Shown piece by piece: positions 1 through 9,190 of a stretch of 64,000 nucleotides of DNA. Each line of letters opens with the position of its first letter. Positions within the stretch are counted from its first letter, which is position 1. The notes under the pieces are model-generated. The model was not told the DNA's origin and searched no databases. It worked only from the letters and a program-made list of their open reading frames with translations. Made by a program: the position numbers and the translations under genes. This stretch comes from Paenibacillus pedocola (GTDB taxonomy: Bacteria; Bacillota; Bacilli; Paenibacillales; Paenibacillaceae): NCBI RefSeq assembly GCF_031599675.1, contig NZ_CP134223.1:4960001-5024000 (forward strand), read 5' to 3'.

Positions 1-103
1 CTCTCCGAACAAACTCGCTTCGAAAGCATAAGCTTAGTTTTGTGAGCTTATGCCCACCTTAATTACTTCGTACAAAACTTGCCTCGGAAGCTTGAAACCG
101 TAC
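1..103. repeat. Copies of a ~62-65 bp intergenic tandem repeat
   Basis: Two related units lie 64 bp apart: a segment at 14-27 (CTCGCTTCGAAAGC) and a diverged copy at 78-91 (CTTGCCTCGGAAGC). Between them, 27-54 holds a perfect inverted repeat (GCATAAGCT...AGCTTATGC). Read on the minus strand, the stretch matches the 62-bp tandem duplication at 9049-9172, with GCTTCCGA, AGTTTT, CGAAG, GGGC and CTAAGC in the same order. This shows an interspersed intergenic repeat family. The array continues off the left edge. Its function is unknown. Confidence 0.6.
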
Positions 104-104
104 A

Positions 105-2504
105 TTAGGACACGCCTTGACGGCGGGCCAGCATCCAATCCTCCAGCTCGCGAAGGCTGCCTTCCATGAAATATTGTTCCATTTCGGCAGTCTGGCCTAA
201 TCTGACAAATTGCCGTGAGGCCGTTAAACTCTTGGCTGAAGGCTGGGAGACAAAAGAGATTGTCCCCCCGGAGCGCTCAATAAATTCAAGTTCCTCGAAC
301 ACATCCAGCATTTTGCCCAGCATGCGCACACTTAACGGCGACTGGCGGCTAAGCCGCAACAGCACCTCATGCTCTGGTGTCGGTGCAGCAGCAATCCCCG
401 CCAGTAATTTATATAAGGCTTTGAAATGATCGCGCGTCGGAATCTGCAGCCGGTCACGTCCGTCGCGGAGTGAATGCAGCAGCGCAATATTCTCTACTTG
501 CGGAAAGGCAGCAAGCAAAGCATCCAGCTGTTCCGGCGTTTCCGGCATGTCGAGCAGACAGAGCAGGGATATCGTCCCGCTTGCCTCCGCTTGTCCAGAA
601 GGGAGCGGGGAAATCCCGGCTTCCTCATCATAAACCCACAGTGACATGCCTTTCAATTGATTAAGCGGTGATAACCGGCTGTTCTGAAAGACCGCAGCTG
701 TTCTGAGAGGCGCGCCACCGCTATAGGGCTGCAGCAATTCTTTGATGTAGACCGCCTGCTTCACCGCATCAGCCGCGCCCCGGAGGTCAAACAGCTGTGA
801 TTGCGGCACTGCAAGATCCTGCAGCATAAGCTGCGGCTTGCGCGAGCCGTTCCACTCATTAACCGTCAGCTCAGCCAGTACATCAATGACGGTTCGGCCA
901 GGCAATAATTCAGCCAAAGGGCCTTTGCCAAAGGCTACCGCTTCAATTGTATGCCCGCCTTGCTGCAGGACTAGCTTCAGGTGCTTGCCTTCCTGCCCCA
1001 TCTTACGGGTCTCTTTCACTGCCGCTCCGCGCACAATGAACTTCGGCAACGGATTAGCCATTCCAAAGGGTGCCAGACGTTCCAGCTCAAGCGCAGCCTG
1101 CAGCGTCAAATCTGCGATTTCCGTTTCACCATCTGCCGCCGTTACAGGAACAAGATGTTCCGGTGTCAGTACTGCTGCAGCGTATTCATTTAAAGCCGCT
1201 GCAAAAGCATCAAGGTTGTCACGGTGCAGGCTCATCCCGGCAGCAGCCGGATGCCCCCCAAAATGATCCATTAACCCGGCGCATGAGGACAATGCAGCAT
1301 AAATATCCAGTCCGGGAATCGAGCGGGCTGATCCCTTGCACATCCCGGTCTCCGGATGAATATCGAGAATGATCACCGGGCGGTAATACCGCTCAAGCAG
1401 CTTGGAAGCTACGATCCCGACGACACCGACATTCCAGCCTTGTTCCGCAAGGACAATAATATCCGGCGGCTCGCCGTCACCTATTTGTTGGGAGAGCTTC
1501 TCTGTAGCTTCAGCAACAATTCGTTCAACTACCAGCTGCCGTTCCTTATTCAACAAGTCAAGTTCGCCGGCCAGTTGTTCCGCTTCGCCCGGGTGGGCAG
1601 TAGTCAGCAGGGATACCGCCCGGCCCGCATGATCCAACCGGCCGCTTGCATTAATCCGCGGCGCCATGCCAAAGGCAATATTCACCGCACCTACGGTACT
1701 CATCGTTATTCCACTGACCTCGAGCAACGCCCGTATCCCTGGAAAAGGAGAATTCCGCATACTGGAGAGCCCCCTGCGCACGAGGCTGCGGTTCTCACCG
1801 AGCAGCGGCATCAGATCAGCTACTGTCCCAATCGCGGCGATTTCACTCCATTCCTCAGGCACCTTGCCATCCAGTAAAGCTTCGGCAAGCTTGTAGGCCA
1901 CACCTACCCCTGCCAATCCTTTGAACGGGTAAGGACAATCCGGCAGCTTGGGATTAATCAACGCAAACGCTTCCGGCAGATGCTCCGGCGGTTCATGATG
2001 ATCGGTAACGATTACCTCTATCCCCAGTTCCGTAGCATAAGCGATCTGGTGAACCGCACTGATTCCGGTATCAACCGTAATGATAAGCGAAACGCCTTGC
2101 TGCACTGCCCAATCCAGCGCATGATTATGAAGCCCGTAGCCTTCATTAGAGCGGTGCGGGATATATATATCGAATGAAGCACCGAGATAACGAAGCAGAT
2201 AGATCATAAGTGCCGTGCTGGACACTCCATCCGCATCATAATCACCATATACCAGAATATGTTCTCCGTCTTGCAATGCCTTTCTAATACGCGGGACAGC
2301 CTCGGCCATTCCCTTAAGCAGGAATGGATCATGGCTGTCTTCCGCCCCCCCGTCCATAAAGAGCAATGCCTCTTCAGGAGCATCCAGCCCTCTTGTCACA
2401 AGCAATGAAGAAAGGAGCGGAGAAATAGAAAGGCTCCGGGCCAAACCCCGAACTGTATCGGGATCGGCTGCCGGAGAATGCCATCTTGTTTTTGAATGAA
2501 GCAA
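105..2504 (-). CDS. recJ: Single-stranded-DNA-specific exonuclease RecJ
   Basis: 799 aa, 5'-3' single-strand DNA exonuclease of the DHH family, acting in recombination and repair in the cytoplasm. The N-terminal DHH domain shows YGDYDADGVSS (about residues 86-96) and VTDHHEP (about 166-172), the Mn-binding aspartates and histidines of the family. A DHHA1 domain follows with GGHPAAAGMS, then an OB-fold region and a Bacillales-type C-terminal extension. The start is TTG preceded by AAAGGTGAG; no ATG nearby has a better ribosome site. It lies 29 bp downstream of a cation-efflux gene on the same strand, an order common in Paenibacillus (secD, secF, transporter, recJ). Confidence 0.95.
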   Translation of the reverse strand: MLHSKTRWHSPAADPDTVRGLARSLSISPLLSSLLVTRGLDAPEEALLFMDGGAEDSHDPFLLKGMAEAVPRIRKALQDGEHILVYGDYDADGVSSTALMIYLLRYLGASFDIYIPHRSNEGYGLHNHALDWAVQQGVSLIITVDTGISAVHQIAYATELGIEVIVTDHHEPPEHLPEAFALINPKLPDCPYPFKGLAGVGVAYKLAEALLDGKVPEEWSEIAAIGTVADLMPLLGENRSLVRRGLSSMRNSPFPGIRALLEVSGITMSTVGAVNIAFGMAPRINASGRLDHAGRAVSLLTTAHPGEAEQLAGELDLLNKERQLVVERIVAEATEKLSQQIGDGEPPDIIVLAEQGWNVGVVGIVASKLLERYYRPVIILDIHPETGMCKGSARSIPGLDIYAALSSCAGLMDHFGGHPAAAGMSLHRDNLDAFAAALNEYAAAVLTPEHLVPVTAADGETEIADLTLQAALELERLAPFGMANPLPKFIVRGAAVKETRKMGQEGKHLKLVLQQGGHTIEAVAFGKGPLAELLPGRTVIDVLAELTVNEWNGSRKPQLMLQDLAVPQSQLFDLRGAADAVKQAVYIKELLQPYSGGAPLRTAAVFQNSRLSPLNQLKGMSLWVYDEEAGISPLPSGQAEASGTISLLCLLDMPETPEQLDALLAAFPQVENIALLHSLRDGRDRLQIPTRDHFKALYKLLAGIAAAPTPEHEVLLRLSRQSPLSVRMLGKMLDVFEELEFIERSGGTISFVSQPSAKSLTASRQFVRLGQTAEMEQYFMEGSLRELEDWMLARRQGVS

Positions 2505-2533
2505 TAGGGCTCACCTTTCTCTCGCCATGCGTT

Positions 2534-3496
2534 CTACTGAAGCAGCGTAGGAATATCGTTGTCCACAAGCTGATGGTTGCTTTTGTAGGGATAACCCGGA
2601 TCATACGGCACGACATCCATATGCACCTCGCCTACATGGACAAAACGGTGCTGAAGCAGCTTTCTCGCACATTCCGAGATATCCTGGGCTTCCATGACGG
2701 TAATCCTCGGATTGACGCTGATTTTAACTTGAAGATTAACATATCGTCCCTGTTCGATCGCCTGAAGATGCTCCACACGGATCACACCATGCACACGACC
2801 GACGGTTTCAATGAAGTTGGCTGTTTCCTCCGAGGGAAGCTCCTGATTTTTTTTGTCATATACAGAAGCCGTAATCATGGAATAGCCTTTACGGAGAATC
2901 AGGGCGCCGGTCAGCAGCGCTGCAATCGGGTCCATATACAGCAGCGGACTCCATTCCATATATCCTCCAACCATAGACAATGTAATCCCGATTAATGCGG
3001 TAATTGAACTATATAGACTGAAACGGTGACTATCCGCATAAGCGGCATGGCTGCCATCGCCTATTTTTTTGAAGTAACGGTATTGGTATTGGAAGATACC
3101 CTCTTTAAATACAATCGAAATCAGGACGGTAACAAGTGCAGCGGGCGGGACCGTGGACAAATGTCCTCTGGTTAGATCCCGGATGGCAGAAAAGGCAATC
3201 TGCAGTCCGGCCATAAGAATCAGTACTGAAAAAAGAATCGCGATAATCGGTTCTTTGTTGCCTTGCCCCTGCTGGGTGCGGCGTGTTTCATTATTCTTCT
3301 TAACCTGTTCTGAGCGCCACGGAAGAGCTTCCGACAGCTTGGCTGCAGCGTCTGCTCCGGAATATAATGCATCGCCCAGCAGTGCCTTGCTGCCTGTAAA
3401 ATAGCCTACACATCCTTTGGCTAACGCCAGAGCAGCATCGCTGACGATCCCGTTCCAGGCAACCGTCTCACTTTGCGGTGATTGTTTGTTATTCAT
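2534..3496 (-). CDS. Cation diffusion facilitator family protein with altered metal site
   Basis: 320 aa membrane protein of the cation diffusion facilitator fold: about six hydrophobic segments, then a ~90-aa C-terminal cytoplasmic domain (ferredoxin-like in this family) ending with HVGEVHMDVVP. The ATG is chosen because AAGGAGG sits 8 nt upstream. In canonical members TM2 and TM5 each carry HxxxD for metal. Here the equivalent stretches read YSGAD and HRFSL, so one histidine and one aspartate are replaced. It may move another substrate, or metal transport may be impaired. It lies between secF and recJ, as in related genomes. Confidence 0.8.
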   Translation of the reverse strand: MNNKQSPQSETVAWNGIVSDAALALAKGCVGYFTGSKALLGDALYSGADAAAKLSEALPWRSEQVKKNNETRRTQQGQGNKEPIIAILFSVLILMAGLQIAFSAIRDLTRGHLSTVPPAALVTVLISIVFKEGIFQYQYRYFKKIGDGSHAAYADSHRFSLYSSITALIGITLSMVGGYMEWSPLLYMDPIAALLTGALILRKGYSMITASVYDKKNQELPSEETANFIETVGRVHGVIRVEHLQAIEQGRYVNLQVKISVNPRITVMEAQDISECARKLLQHRFVHVGEVHMDVVPYDPGYPYKSNHQLVDNDIPTLLQ

Positions 3497-3568
3497 TTTG
3501 AGGCCCTCCTTACCTGGTAGCAAGTAATCTCATGATGAGGCATCTACCTGACATCTTACTCCAAAGAT

Positions 3569-3606
3569 TCCGAAAAGCCGCGTCGCCTTTGACGCGGCTT
3601 TTCGGA
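3569..3606 (-). terminator. Terminator downstream of secF
   Basis: A long perfect inverted repeat (CCGAAAAGCCGCGTC / GACGCGGCTTTTCGG, short loop) lies just 3' of the secF stop and 5' of the next gene. The U-tract is short (TTTT within the arm), so termination may be partial. Confidence 0.6.
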
Positions 3607-3617
3607 GGAAGTAAAGC

Positions 3618-4520
3618 TTAGGCTTTGGCCGGATTGTTCTTCACTGCAACCTTCTGGCGCTTTTTGAGCAGCAGCCAGAGCGGGCTTGCGATAAAGATGG
3701 AGGAATAGGCTCCGAAGAGCAAACCGATAACCATAGCGAGCGAGAACATTTTAATCGATTCTCCGCCGAGAATAAGCAGGAAGAATGCGGCAATAAATAC
3801 TGTAAACGCTGTGTAGAGGGAACGCATAAGAGTCTGCGACACACTCTTATTGACAAGCGATTTAAGATCCTCATACGATTTCTGCTTACCAAAGCGCAGA
3901 TTCTCACGGATACGGTCAAAGATTACAATCGTATCATTAATGGAATATCCGATAATCGTAAGCACCGCGACAATGAAGGTCAGGTCTACCTCCAGGCGGA
4001 AGATCGAGAAGATGGCTACAACCATGAATGCGTCATGGAGCAGTGCCACGATCGCCGCAACGGCAAACCGCCATTCAAAACGGATACTTACATAAATGAT
4101 AATCCCTAAGCTGGACAGAAGCACGGAATAGATCGCATTACGGGCAAGCTCTTTGGCCATTTCCGGATCAACGGTGTTAACTTCGAAGGAAGCCTTGTCA
4201 TCCAGTTTGGTAATCGCAGTTTTCAATGCAGCACTCTGCTCATTGTCCAGCTCTTCATCGTAGCGGATATTCACCCGCTTGTCACCGATTGTAATATTCG
4301 GCTCATGTGAAAGTCCCAGACTGCTTAGAGCAGGCTGAAGTTCATCCTGCGTAATATTCTTCGACAACGACACATCGACGTTGGAACCAGCCTTGAAATC
4401 TACACTGTAATTAAGTCCCATAAATCCGAGGAAGATTACACCCATTACAGTAATTACAATTGAAAAAATAAAGAAATATTTACTCAGATGCACGAAATCC
4501 ATATCTTTCTTAAAGCGCAC
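3618..4520 (-). CDS. secF: Protein translocase subunit SecF
   Basis: 300 aa RND-family accessory subunit of the Sec translocon, which with SecD uses the proton motive force to help pull preproteins across the membrane. One N-terminal TM is followed by an external domain (about 35-120) and five more TM segments; the YSINDTIVIFDRIREN motif typical of SecF TM5 is present. The GTG at 4520 is preferred because AAGGAG lies 10 nt before it; the GTG three codons upstream would be only 1 nt from that site. It overlaps the secD end by 11 bp, so translation is likely coupled. B. subtilis has a fused SecDF; here the two are separate. Confidence 0.93.
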   Translation of the reverse strand: MRFKKDMDFVHLSKYFFIFSIVITVMGVIFLGFMGLNYSVDFKAGSNVDVSLSKNITQDELQPALSSLGLSHEPNITIGDKRVNIRYDEELDNEQSAALKTAITKLDDKASFEVNTVDPEMAKELARNAIYSVLLSSLGIIIYVSIRFEWRFAVAAIVALLHDAFMVVAIFSIFRLEVDLTFIVAVLTIIGYSINDTIVIFDRIRENLRFGKQKSYEDLKSLVNKSVSQTLMRSLYTAFTVFIAAFFLLILGGESIKMFSLAMVIGLLFGAYSSIFIASPLWLLLKKRQKVAVKNNPAKA

Positions 4521-5763
4521 GGATGTCACTCTCCTTTACCCCAAATTGCTTCGGTTTTTTCAAAGTACCGGCTTTAACCAGTACTGTGAGCAGCCAGTGG
4601 GCAAAATAGAGGTTCGTTACGATACTGAGCACGATTTCGACAATCAGGATCAGCGCAAAGCCTTTAACCGCGCCGGTACCGAATGCGAACATAACGGCCG
4701 CTACGATAATGGTCGTTACATTGGCGTCCATAACGGTCCGGAAAGAGGTTTTGTTACCCGCTTTAACGGAGGACAGGATACTCTTACCGCTGCGCATCTC
4801 TTCTCTTATCCGTTCGTTCGTAATGATATTGGCATCAACCGCCATCCCTATACCGAGGATAAATGCGGCAATACCGGGGAGTGTCAGGGTAAAGTCAGCG
4901 ATGACAAAGACCAGAATCAGCAGCCAAGTATGCAGGATCAGCGCGAAGCTGGCCAGAACACCAGGCAGACGGTACATAGCCATCATAAAGATCAGGATAA
5001 TCAAAGAACCTACTAGACCAGCCTTGATCGTTTGATCAAGAGACTGTTTACCAAGAGTAGCTCCAACGCTTTGGGAGTATTTCTCGGTCAGCTTCAGCGG
5101 CAGGGCACCCAGGTTAATGGTGTCAGCCAATGCACGTGCTTCATCTATCGTGTAATTTCCGGAGATCGAAGCTTTACCGTCGGTCAATACAGCTCTTACC
5201 GTCGGTGGAGAACCTAGCAACTGATCATCGAGATAAATGGCAAGTTCTTTACCCAGCAGACGCTCGGTAATCTCCGCGAATTTTTTCTTATCTTTAACAG
5301 TGATGCTGATCTCTGGCTGGTTCAGGTTATTGCGCTGAACTTCTGCAGCATTCTCAACAAAATCACTGCCCACAAGTTCAATCTTGCTATAAACTCCTGT
5401 TGCATCGCCTTCGGCAGCGCTGCGGAAAGTCAGAACCGCAGGTTCTTTCATTTTCTTGCGGACTTCAGCTTCGTCGGTAACGCCGGCAATCTTCAGACGA
5501 ATGCGGTCTGTTCCCTCCGTAGTCACCTCAGGCTCGCTGGTTCCCAGTGCGTTCGCGCGTTTCTCCAAGCTTTCTGCTGTTTTTTGCAGTGAAGCCCGGG
5601 TCAGCGTTCCTCCCGTTTCCATCGGCTCAGCGTGGTACAGAATCTCGAATCCGCCCTTCAGATCAAGACCCAGCCGGACTCTGTCCAGCAGCCCGGGAGT
5701 TGTAAACGCCATAACGCCTGTTAAAACGAGCACGGTAATGATAAAGCTCAACAGTCTCTTCAT
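4510..5763 (-). CDS. secD: Protein translocase subunit SecD
   Basis: 417 aa partner of SecF. The family hallmark DRVRLGLDLKGG stands shortly after TM1, followed by the large extracytoplasmic P1 region and five C-terminal TM segments with GIGMAVDANIITNERI, the conserved TM4 motif with an aspartate. The start ATG at 5763 begins a normal signal-anchor (MKRLLSFIITVLVLTG) with AAGGGGAA upstream; the open frame extends further but lacks a ribosome site. It forms an operon with secF. Confidence 0.94.
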   Translation of the reverse strand: MKRLLSFIITVLVLTGVMAFTTPGLLDRVRLGLDLKGGFEILYHAEPMETGGTLTRASLQKTAESLEKRANALGTSEPEVTTEGTDRIRLKIAGVTDEAEVRKKMKEPAVLTFRSAAEGDATGVYSKIELVGSDFVENAAEVQRNNLNQPEISITVKDKKKFAEITERLLGKELAIYLDDQLLGSPPTVRAVLTDGKASISGNYTIDEARALADTINLGALPLKLTEKYSQSVGATLGKQSLDQTIKAGLVGSLIILIFMMAMYRLPGVLASFALILHTWLLILVFVIADFTLTLPGIAAFILGIGMAVDANIITNERIREEMRSGKSILSSVKAGNKTSFRTVMDANVTTIIVAAVMFAFGTGAVKGFALILIVEIVLSIVTNLYFAHWLLTVLVKAGTLKKPKQFGVKESDIRAL

Positions 5764-5983
5764 GCTCTTGCTAGTTCCCCTTTCATTACTCAATATTCCT
5801 ATTATAGCTACGTGCGAAATCACCGTCAATTCAAGGAAGAATGACGGTGCCCTATTCACACAAAGAAACGGCCGGCTATGCTACTAGTCGCAAGCCATCC
5901 GTTTGGATAGGTACAGCTTAATTGATCCTCTCTTACTTTAACGCTTCCTATAGCTGTTTGCAAAAGAAAATCGTTCCTTTTGA

Positions 5984-6235
5984 TCAGGTGAATCCCCTGT
6001 ATGCCGCTATTGTCAAATAATTCATATAGCTTGTGGCCTTTAATGAATAAATATCGTTCACCAGCTTGTGCAGAGGCGGCTTGCCCTCCTTGGCATAGTT
6101 GCGGCTGACACAATCCCAGATATCCTTGCCCGTTACGTACTCATAGCCCAGCAGCTGGAATTCCTCCGCCTTACTGGAGCACATGGCCTCGATCGCATCG
6201 CTAAGTTCGTCAAAATTCAATTGTTCCGATTCCAC
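5984..6235 (-). CDS. comN: Post-transcriptional regulator ComN
   Basis: 83 aa. It matches the ComN/post-transcriptional regulator family by the segment KDIWDCVSRNYAKEG...LHKLVNDIYSLKATSYMNYLT. In B. subtilis ComN controls comE mRNA and is recruited to division sites and poles. The start is GTG with GGAGG 9 nt upstream. It is a monocistronic minus-strand gene between spoVB (divergent) and secD; the ~220 bp between it and secD hold nothing I can assign beyond the likely secD promoter. Confidence 0.8.
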   Translation of the reverse strand: MESEQLNFDELSDAIEAMCSSKAEEFQLLGYEYVTGKDIWDCVSRNYAKEGKPPLHKLVNDIYSLKATSYMNYLTIAAYRGFT

Positions 6236-6450
6236 GTGATGACACCTCCAAAGTTTCCTCGCTAAAAGCAGGCTACAGGAATGTATTCGACCTTCCCTGT
6301 CCGCTTTCCTTCTTCCCGTGAAAAGATGTCACATCTAAAGCTTGTCATGGAGAGTACAGGGTCAAGCATATCAATAAACAAGCCCGCTTTATTTCCGGGC
6401 AGACATGCTCTACCTGCGTTGATTTCATTTTCAGGAAGAAGGAGTGTCCT

Positions 6451-8040
6451 TTGAGGAAACAAAGCTTTATTCAAGGAACGATGATTCTGCTGGCCGCGGG
6501 CATCATTAACCGGATGCTGGGCTTTATTCCCCGGATTGCGCTGCCGCGGATTATCGGCGCCGAGGGCGTTGGCTTATACCAGCTCGGATATCCCTTTTTC
6601 ATCGTGCTGGTCACAGTGATTACCGGAGGAATACCTCTTGCCATTGCAAAAATGGTGGCCGAAGCCGAAGGGGAGAACCGCCCGGATCAGTCGCGCCGCA
6701 TCCTGCATACCGGACTTACGCTAAGCCTGGGCCTTGGGCTTCTGTTCACCCTGGTCGCACTGTTATGCGCTTCATGGGTCTCAAATGTTGTTCTGACGGA
6801 CAGCCGGGTGTACTATACCTTCGTCAGTATGACCCCCATGATCTCCATTGTCGCGGTGTCTTCCATTTACCGCGGCTATTTTCAGGGCAGACAGAACATG
6901 ATTCCTTCAGCACTTTCCTCGGTGCTGGAATCGGTCATCCGGATATTTTTCATGCTGTGGTTTTCCTGGATTCTGCTGCCGAAGGGGATTGCTTTTGCGG
7001 CAGCGGGGGCGATGCTGGGGGTAACCGTCGGAGAGATTATCGGAATGCTGGCGCTGCTGCTGCAGTACTACTTTATCGTGAATAGAGATAAAAAGGAAAA
7101 CAGTTTATCCTTAGTGCCGTCAGAGCAAGGACTTGTAAAGCAAAAAATGGAGGATCCACAGGCGGCTCCGGTAATGAGACGGCTGCTTGGTATTGCGGTT
7201 CCTGTCACAGCAGGACGGCTTGTCGGTTCCTTTTCCTATTTGCTGGAGTCCATCATTACTGCCCGCAGCCTGGCGCTTGCCGGAATTGCGACTGCTGCAG
7301 CCACTGCACAATACGGATCTCTGCAGGGTATGGTCATTCCGCTGCTGCTGCTTCCCGGAGTGCTGAGCTCATCACTTGCAGTTTCGCTTGTTCCCTCATT
7401 GTCAGAAGCGGCAGCCCGTCATGATCTGACTACGATTCATAAAAGAATGCATCAGGCTCTGCGGCTGGCGATGGTCACGGGCGCCCCTTTCGCCGCGATC
7501 ATGTATGTACTTGCCGTACCGCTGTGCACGCTTATGTACGGCAATGCAGATACCGCCCCAATGCTGCGGATGATGGCCCCTTTTGCACTGTTTCTGTATG
7601 TTCAGGCACCGTTGCAGGCTGCTCTTCAAGCCATGGACCGGCCGGGCCGGGCCCTCATTAATACGCTGATTGGTGCGGTGGTCAAAATCCTGCTCATCCT
7701 AATGCTCGCCTCACAGCCAGAGTACGGGATCTATGGTGCCATCATAGCAATTATGGTCAACAGTATTCTGGTCACTCTGCTGCATGGAGCCAGCGTGGTA
7801 AAGCTGATCAAATTGTCGCTAAGAATCGCCGATCCCCTCAAAACACTCACCGCAATGATCATCATGGCAGCCGGAATGTCATATGTGCATACCTCTGTAC
7901 AGTTCTCTGACGCCGGGTGGCTGCAGTTCTTATTATCCGCTGCGAGCGGCATGGCCCTTTATCTGGGAATCTGCCTGCTCTCCGGCCTCATCTCTGTACG
8001 TGATCTGGACCGGGTGCCATTCTTCAAACGGCGGAGTTAA
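6451..8040 (+). CDS. spoVB: Stage V sporulation protein B (MATE/MurJ-like flippase)
   Basis: 529 aa, about 14 TM segments, polysaccharide-biosynthesis/MATE superfamily. SpoVB is needed for spore cortex peptidoglycan and is thought to flip lipid-linked precursors across the outer forespore membrane. The N-terminus (QGTMILLAAGIINRMLGFIPRI) is characteristic of the family. The start is TTG, preceded by AAGGAG. It is transcribed away from comN and convergently with the DUF421 gene, whose stop lies only a few bases away. Confidence 0.88.
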   Translation: MRKQSFIQGTMILLAAGIINRMLGFIPRIALPRIIGAEGVGLYQLGYPFFIVLVTVITGGIPLAIAKMVAEAEGENRPDQSRRILHTGLTLSLGLGLLFTLVALLCASWVSNVVLTDSRVYYTFVSMTPMISIVAVSSIYRGYFQGRQNMIPSALSSVLESVIRIFFMLWFSWILLPKGIAFAAAGAMLGVTVGEIIGMLALLLQYYFIVNRDKKENSLSLVPSEQGLVKQKMEDPQAAPVMRRLLGIAVPVTAGRLVGSFSYLLESIITARSLALAGIATAAATAQYGSLQGMVIPLLLLPGVLSSSLAVSLVPSLSEAAARHDLTTIHKRMHQALRLAMVTGAPFAAIMYVLAVPLCTLMYGNADTAPMLRMMAPFALFLYVQAPLQAALQAMDRPGRALINTLIGAVVKILLILMLASQPEYGIYGAIIAIMVNSILVTLLHGASVVKLIKLSLRIADPLKTLTAMIIMAAGMSYVHTSVQFSDAGWLQFLLSAASGMALYLGICLLSGLISVRDLDRVPFFKRRS

Positions 8041-8044
8041 ACAC

Positions 8045-8839
8045 TCATCGGCTGTGCAGCCGGTCTACATAAATTTTACCTTTATGATCAATAGAACAGA
8101 GAAACACATCACGGAAATCTGAAACCCCTTTTTGACGGATTTGGGTCCGCAGCCAGAACCTGTTTTTACCGATCATTTCCAAGTTATCATCCTGTACCTT
8201 TCCGTCCATTATCAGCGGAATCGGCAGTCCTTCATACCTGATCTTTTTGTTGGGCAGCTTAATGCTCCCGGAACTACTATCTGAATTGCCGGAAGCACCC
8301 GAATCCCCGCCTTCGTTTGAATTCTGCTCCTGCTCCCCGGCGGCTGTACTGCTATTGCCGGACTGGTTCGTTGATGAGACACCTTTACTTTTTTCTATAA
8401 CTGTCAGTTGCCCGCTGGTCTCCAATATCGCAAATTCCACGTCAGCAGGGCTATCGATATTCTGACCCCGCAGCTGAAGCAGCAAATCGTCAATATTGTA
8501 CCGTTGTTTGCGCATTTCATGCCGGTTGAGCTTCCCGTCTGAGATTAGGACACTGGGCTTGCCGTCGATCAGCAGCCGCAGTTTTCTGCTCTTCAGGCTG
8601 AGCTGTGCAACTAATATCTGAATCAAAACCAGTGTTGCCATAGGTACAACTCCGTCGTAGACCGGCCGTTCGATATCTTCAATCACAAACACAGCAATTT
8701 CTGCAATCATGATGGAGATCGTCAGATCAAATACCGACAGCTTGCCGATTTCACGCTTCCCCATAATGCGCATGCTCAGGAAAATGAGGATATACATCAG
8801 CACGGTCAGAAAGATATGGACAGAAATATGCTTGAACAT
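8045..8839 (-). CDS. DUF421 / YetF-domain membrane protein
   Basis: 264 aa. Three N-terminal TM segments (including LSMRIMGKREIGKLSVFDLTI, the family signature) are followed by a cytoplasmic YetF domain with LIDGKPSVLISDGKLN and a C-terminal strand block ending KIYVDRLHSR. The two halves of the soluble domain are separated by a low-complexity Ser/Gly/Asn/Glu-rich linker (about residues 150-185) that is longer than usual. The ATG at 8839 has AAGGGGAG upstream; earlier in-frame codons do not. YetF-family proteins such as YdfS and YetF in B. subtilis are tied to spore or envelope functions; the exact role is unknown. Confidence 0.82.
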   Translation of the reverse strand: MFKHISVHIFLTVLMYILIFLSMRIMGKREIGKLSVFDLTISIMIAEIAVFVIEDIERPVYDGVVPMATLVLIQILVAQLSLKSRKLRLLIDGKPSVLISDGKLNRHEMRKQRYNIDDLLLQLRGQNIDSPADVEFAILETSGQLTVIEKSKGVSSTNQSGNSSTAAGEQEQNSNEGGDSGASGNSDSSSGSIKLPNKKIRYEGLPIPLIMDGKVQDDNLEMIGKNRFWLRTQIRQKGVSDFRDVFLCSIDHKGKIYVDRLHSR

Positions 8840-9048
8840 ATTCTCTTCGCTCCCCTTCCGCTTCTCACCCGCGGGTACCTGTCTCCGGGGCGGATGATTT
8901 GTAACCCTATTCTGGCCTCTCTCCCAAGGGAACATTCGGAAGCTGCCATATAAATTAATGGTAAAAGGACAGCCATGCCTTTCTTGTACTATTGGGGCAA
9001 GCCTTCCCATACACTGATTAGTAGTTAAAGACACCCATGCTCAATAAA

Positions 9049-9172
9049 TTAAGCGTATGCTTCCAAAGACAGTTTTTCCGAAGCTGATTCAATGGGGCTA
9101 TGCTAAAAAACTAAGCGTATGCTTCCGAAGACAGTTTTTCCGAAGCTGATTCAATGGGGCTATGCTAAAAAA
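9049..9172. repeat. 62-bp tandem duplication in the 8840-9190 intergenic region
   Basis: Two copies (9049-9110 and 9111-9172) of a 62-bp unit are identical except at a few positions; both contain GCGTATGCTTCC, ACAGTTTTTCCGAAGCTG and GGGGCTATGCTAAAAAAC. The second copy ends 5 nt before the AGGAGG of the next gene. The unit is related to the sequence at 1-103 on the opposite strand. The rest of this ~350-bp divergent gap must carry promoters for both flanking genes, but I see no clear consensus. Confidence 0.85.
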
Positions 9173-9190
9173 CTTTTAGGAGGTTGTATC

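Noticed and set aside
105-2504. Plus-strand frames opposite recJ, and similar long frames opposite most genes
   Set aside because: They are antisense shadows without ribosome sites or recognisable domains, arising from codon bias of the true genes.
5856-6113. 85-codon minus-strand frame overlapping the comN 3' end
   Set aside because: It shares bases with comN in another frame, has no ribosome site and no family resemblance; comN is complete without it.
9119-9190. Upstream ATG extension of the TIGR04086 gene
   Set aside because: It lies inside the tandem repeat and lacks a ribosome site, whereas AGGAGG is correctly placed before the ATG at 9191.
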